Source: Metopolophium dirhodum (lineage: Eukaryota > Arthropoda > Insecta > Hemiptera > Aphididae). From it: DNA of 64,000 bases. How positions within the stretch are numbered: the first letter of the stretch is position 1; every line of letters starts with the position of its first letter. Both the position numbers and the translations under genes were made by a program. Shown in pieces: positions 61,669 to 64,000 of this stretch. The notes below the pieces were generated by a model. It did not search any database. It was not told where the DNA came from and saw only the letters and a list, made by a program, of their open reading frames with translations. Where the stretch lies: NCBI RefSeq assembly GCF_019925205.1, contig NW_026869907.1, positions 186,001 to 250,000 of the forward strand. The letters are read 5' to 3'.

Positions 61669-61821
61669 ATCGTTTCTGTGATAAGAATATTATTATACTT
61701 TTTTACCTATAACCCGGATGAGACCGAACATTTTTTCATACTCGTGGAAATCTTAAACACGTCTTGGAAGAATGACATCACTGAAGTTATGCACTGGTAT
61801 GCCGAAGGTGTATTTTGTTGA
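61669..61821 (+). pseudogene. Unrecognised coding-like frame before the duplication
   Basis: Open from 61669 to TGA at 61819. The peptide includes YNPDETEHFFILVEILNTSW and KNDITEVMHWYAEGVFC, with a natural-looking mix of charged and aromatic residues. It ends exactly where the tandem duplication starts. No start codon fits and no family is recognised. It could be part of an exon or a relic. Confidence 0.22.
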
Positions 61822-62864
61822 GTTTTTTTTTTTTTCCAGTGATTTTATTCTACAACCACCATAATATACTTACGCAGTATTCAAGGAATCCGTTTCAGAC
61901 ACTTTATAGATTATCTTACCAACAACATTGTTACTAAATAATGAAAAAAAAAACTCAATTTATATTACGACAAAACCTTGAAACTCATTTATTACTATTT
62001 AGAGTTTAGACTTTGGCGCTATCCCCTGTGATATCTACCGTTCAACTATAAAATAATCGTAATTTATGTCTATATTTTCCATGCAAAATTATGCTCAACT
62101 CCGTTCTACTATATAATAATAGGCACTAAACTCAAGATATTATAACGAATTACTTCAATAATAACTACTATTATAAACGATTTGATGGTATTTCTTGTAT
62201 TGCGTATTAAATTATAGTTGGTAAATACACCTATTTTGGTTGTTATTTTGTGTTTTTAATTTATAATACCTATTTAATACTTGAAATATAACGATGATGA
62301 ATAATATCACAAACACCGTGACCACCTTCTGAGAGTGTGCGTATGGTTTTTTTTTTCCAGTGATTTTATTCTACAACCACCATATTAATATACTTACGCA
62401 GTATTCAAGGAATCCGTTTCGGACACTTTATAGATTATCTTACCAACAACATTGTTACTAAATAATGAAAAAAAAAACTCAATTTATATTACGACAAAAC
62501 CTTTAAACTCATTTATTACTATTTAGACTTTGGCGCTATCCCCTATGATATCTACCGTTCAACTATAAAATAATCGTAATTTATGTCTATATTTTCCATG
62601 CAAAATTATGCTCAACTCCGTTCCACTATATAATAATAGGCACTAAACTCAAGATATTATAACGAATATTACTTCAATAATAGCCACTATTATAAACGAT
62701 TTGATGATATTTCTTGTATTGCGTATTAAATTATAGTTGGTGCATACACCTATTTTGGTGGTTATTTTGTGTTTTTAATTTATAATACCTATTTAATACT
62801 TGAAATATAACGATGATGAATAATATCACAAACACCGTGACCACCTTCTGAGAGTGTGCGTATG
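61822..62864. repeat. Tandem duplication, two copies of ~520 bp
   Basis: Copy 1 (about 61822-62345) and copy 2 (about 62346-62864) run head to tail. Both begin with a T-tract and CCAGTGATTTTATTCTACAA and end with CTTCTGAGAGTGTGCGTATG. They differ by scattered substitutions and small indels (for example 3-bp ATT and 6-bp indels), so identity is high, clearly above 90 percent by eye. Neither copy contains an ORF of note. The T-tract plus CCAG resembles a splice acceptor in each copy. Confidence 0.93.
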
Positions 62865-63035
62865 TTTTGGCTACGAAACATACCATACAATCCATCATTG
62901 ACCGATGTCGTGTCACGTGACTCAATTAAGAACGGCTGCTTCTAACGTACTTCAATCTTATCCTCCCGCCACGCCACTACCCATCAAACGTCACTCACTC
63001 GTTCCCCACCACCGTGCTGAGGCCAACGCATAATG

Positions 63036-63342
63036 ACTGCGCGCGTGGAAACGGTATAAACATTCATCATGTTCACTGCTGAATGGTGATCCATTAAATA
63101 CGATGGTTCAAACAATTTTTCCACCCACACCACCCGAAAAACGTCCTTTTACCATCTATCTAGTCCGCTGCGGTATTAATTATGACGCGTTGGTATTTAC
63201 CGGTCGACGGCGGGTAGAGCCGTCAATAATAAGATATTATACGCGTTACACCGAAATTGGTTCGGATGCCGCCCTGCGACGGATGTACGCTTTAGAACTC
63301 AAATCGAATACAGGAAATTGTCTCTGTTTTAATAGTATTTAG
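63036..63342 (+). CDS. Unrecognised ORF in a GC-richer patch
   Basis: The frame is open from 63036; the first ATG is at 63103 and TAG at 63340-63342, giving 79 residues. The peptide (PPEKRPFTIYLVRCGINYDA, then RRRVEPSIIRYYTRYTEIGS, then DAALRRMYALELKSNTGN) looks folded and basic, with a YLVRC strand-like start and a long helix. Codons end in C or G far more often than the flanks, and 62930-63300 as a whole is GC-richer. TATAAAC at 63054 is near the start of the frame. I recognise no domain with confidence. It may be a small gene, one exon, or DNA from a transferred element. Confidence 0.4.
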
Positions 63343-64000
63343 TGAACTCGGTTTTATTAAGTTAAACCAACTGAAGTTATGGCCCACCAATAATTAAATG
63401 CGACGTTTAAAGCCATAAAATACTTCGGATTACGTTTTACACGTTCTAATATTTTAAAACTAAAAAAAAATAAATAATATCAATTTAGTAATAATATCAA
63501 TTCTAATTTATGTGATGTTTGACATCATTTTAACTGTTTAAATGTTTTTATTTCATTATTTAATAATTGAAATACAAATCAAAATCTCGTAATTTCAGTA
63601 AGTTCAATTTCAAAAAAAAAAAACACAAACAAAATATAATAATGAAGATCTCCCGTACAATAGGTATAGAGTGCACATCGTCATTGAAAAGTAATTCACT
63701 GGTTTGTAAGTTAAATTTAAATGCATTGTTAAACATCATACGAACAATTATTTTGAACGTGGATGGTCTGTTGGTATATATTACTAATTACCTATATTTT
63801 ATGATATAATATGTTTATTGTTTTTTTTTTTTTTTTTTATTATTTAAAGCCTCCAGTATAAACTATGATAGCTTAATGATTATTGTTACTAAAGTGATCG
63901 ATTTTACTGTAATAATTAGTAATACGGTAGATTGAATTAATTTTTTTCCTAAAAAATTTCAATGTCACAATACAAAATATTATAATAATATACGTTAAAA
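63343..64000. other. AT-rich right edge, no gene
   Basis: AT-rich DNA with an A-tract near 63611 and a T-tract near 63820-63838. The small plus ORF at 63567-63809 is Lys and Asn-rich and AT-driven. Confidence 0.5.

Noticed and set aside
1..64000. CRISPR arrays, operons, phage or plasmid functions
   Set aside because: No regularly spaced repeats, no dense coding and no ribosome-binding-site pattern; the window is eukaryotic.

Overview
The window reads as eukaryotic, very AT-rich insect DNA. The base composition, the recurring ATAATATTAT and AGGTACCTA words, and the mix of young TIR elements, SINEs and LINE fragments make an aphid or close hemipteran relative the best guess. That assignment is inference; no single sequence here proves it. 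No complete protein-coding gene is visible. There are no bacterial features, no CRISPR array, and no intact tRNA or rRNA gene.

Layout. 1-720 is the decayed 3' end of a LINE (RNase H plus C-terminal zinc knuckle). 995-2944 holds a THAP-domain fragment followed by a broken Helitron replication protein, cut before its catalytic HUH motif. 3.6-4.8 kb has two TIR elements and a CA microsatellite. 5-7 kb is GC-richer with two coding-like scraps on the minus strand. 7.5-8.0, 16.4-17.2, 34.3, 36.5-36.9, 51.6-52.6, 57.2 and 59.1 kb carry members of one TIR repeat group marked by ATTCTGAGCG ends. Two retroposed SINEs lie on the minus strand: a tRNA-type one at 9.7-9.9 kb and a 5S-rRNA-type one at 32.7-32.9 kb.

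The main regulatory landmark is a CpG-rich island at about 18.3-19.0 kb. It has an arthropod-type initiator and is bracketed by a G-tract on one side and a C-tract on the other. The best genuine exon is at 55531-55663 (+): splice acceptor, 5' leader with a small upstream ORF, an ATG, a hydrophobic signal-peptide-like N-terminus, and a GTAAGT donor in phase 1. A plausible but unproven reading is that most of the window is the first intron of one large gene for a secreted or membrane protein, transcribed left to right, with its promoter near 18.5 kb and its downstream exons beyond 64 kb.

The rest is AT-rich intron or intergenic DNA with mobile-element debris. Notable pieces are two abutting long-TIR MITEs (47.1-47.8 kb), a hAT MITE with an 8-bp target duplication (55.1-55.3 kb), a foldback mariner-type MITE (21.7-21.95 kb), a recent ~520-bp tandem duplication (61.8-62.9 kb), a LINE tail interrupted by a locally copied insert (37.2-37.7 kb), and an unrecognised 79-codon ORF in a GC-richer patch at 63.1-63.3 kb.
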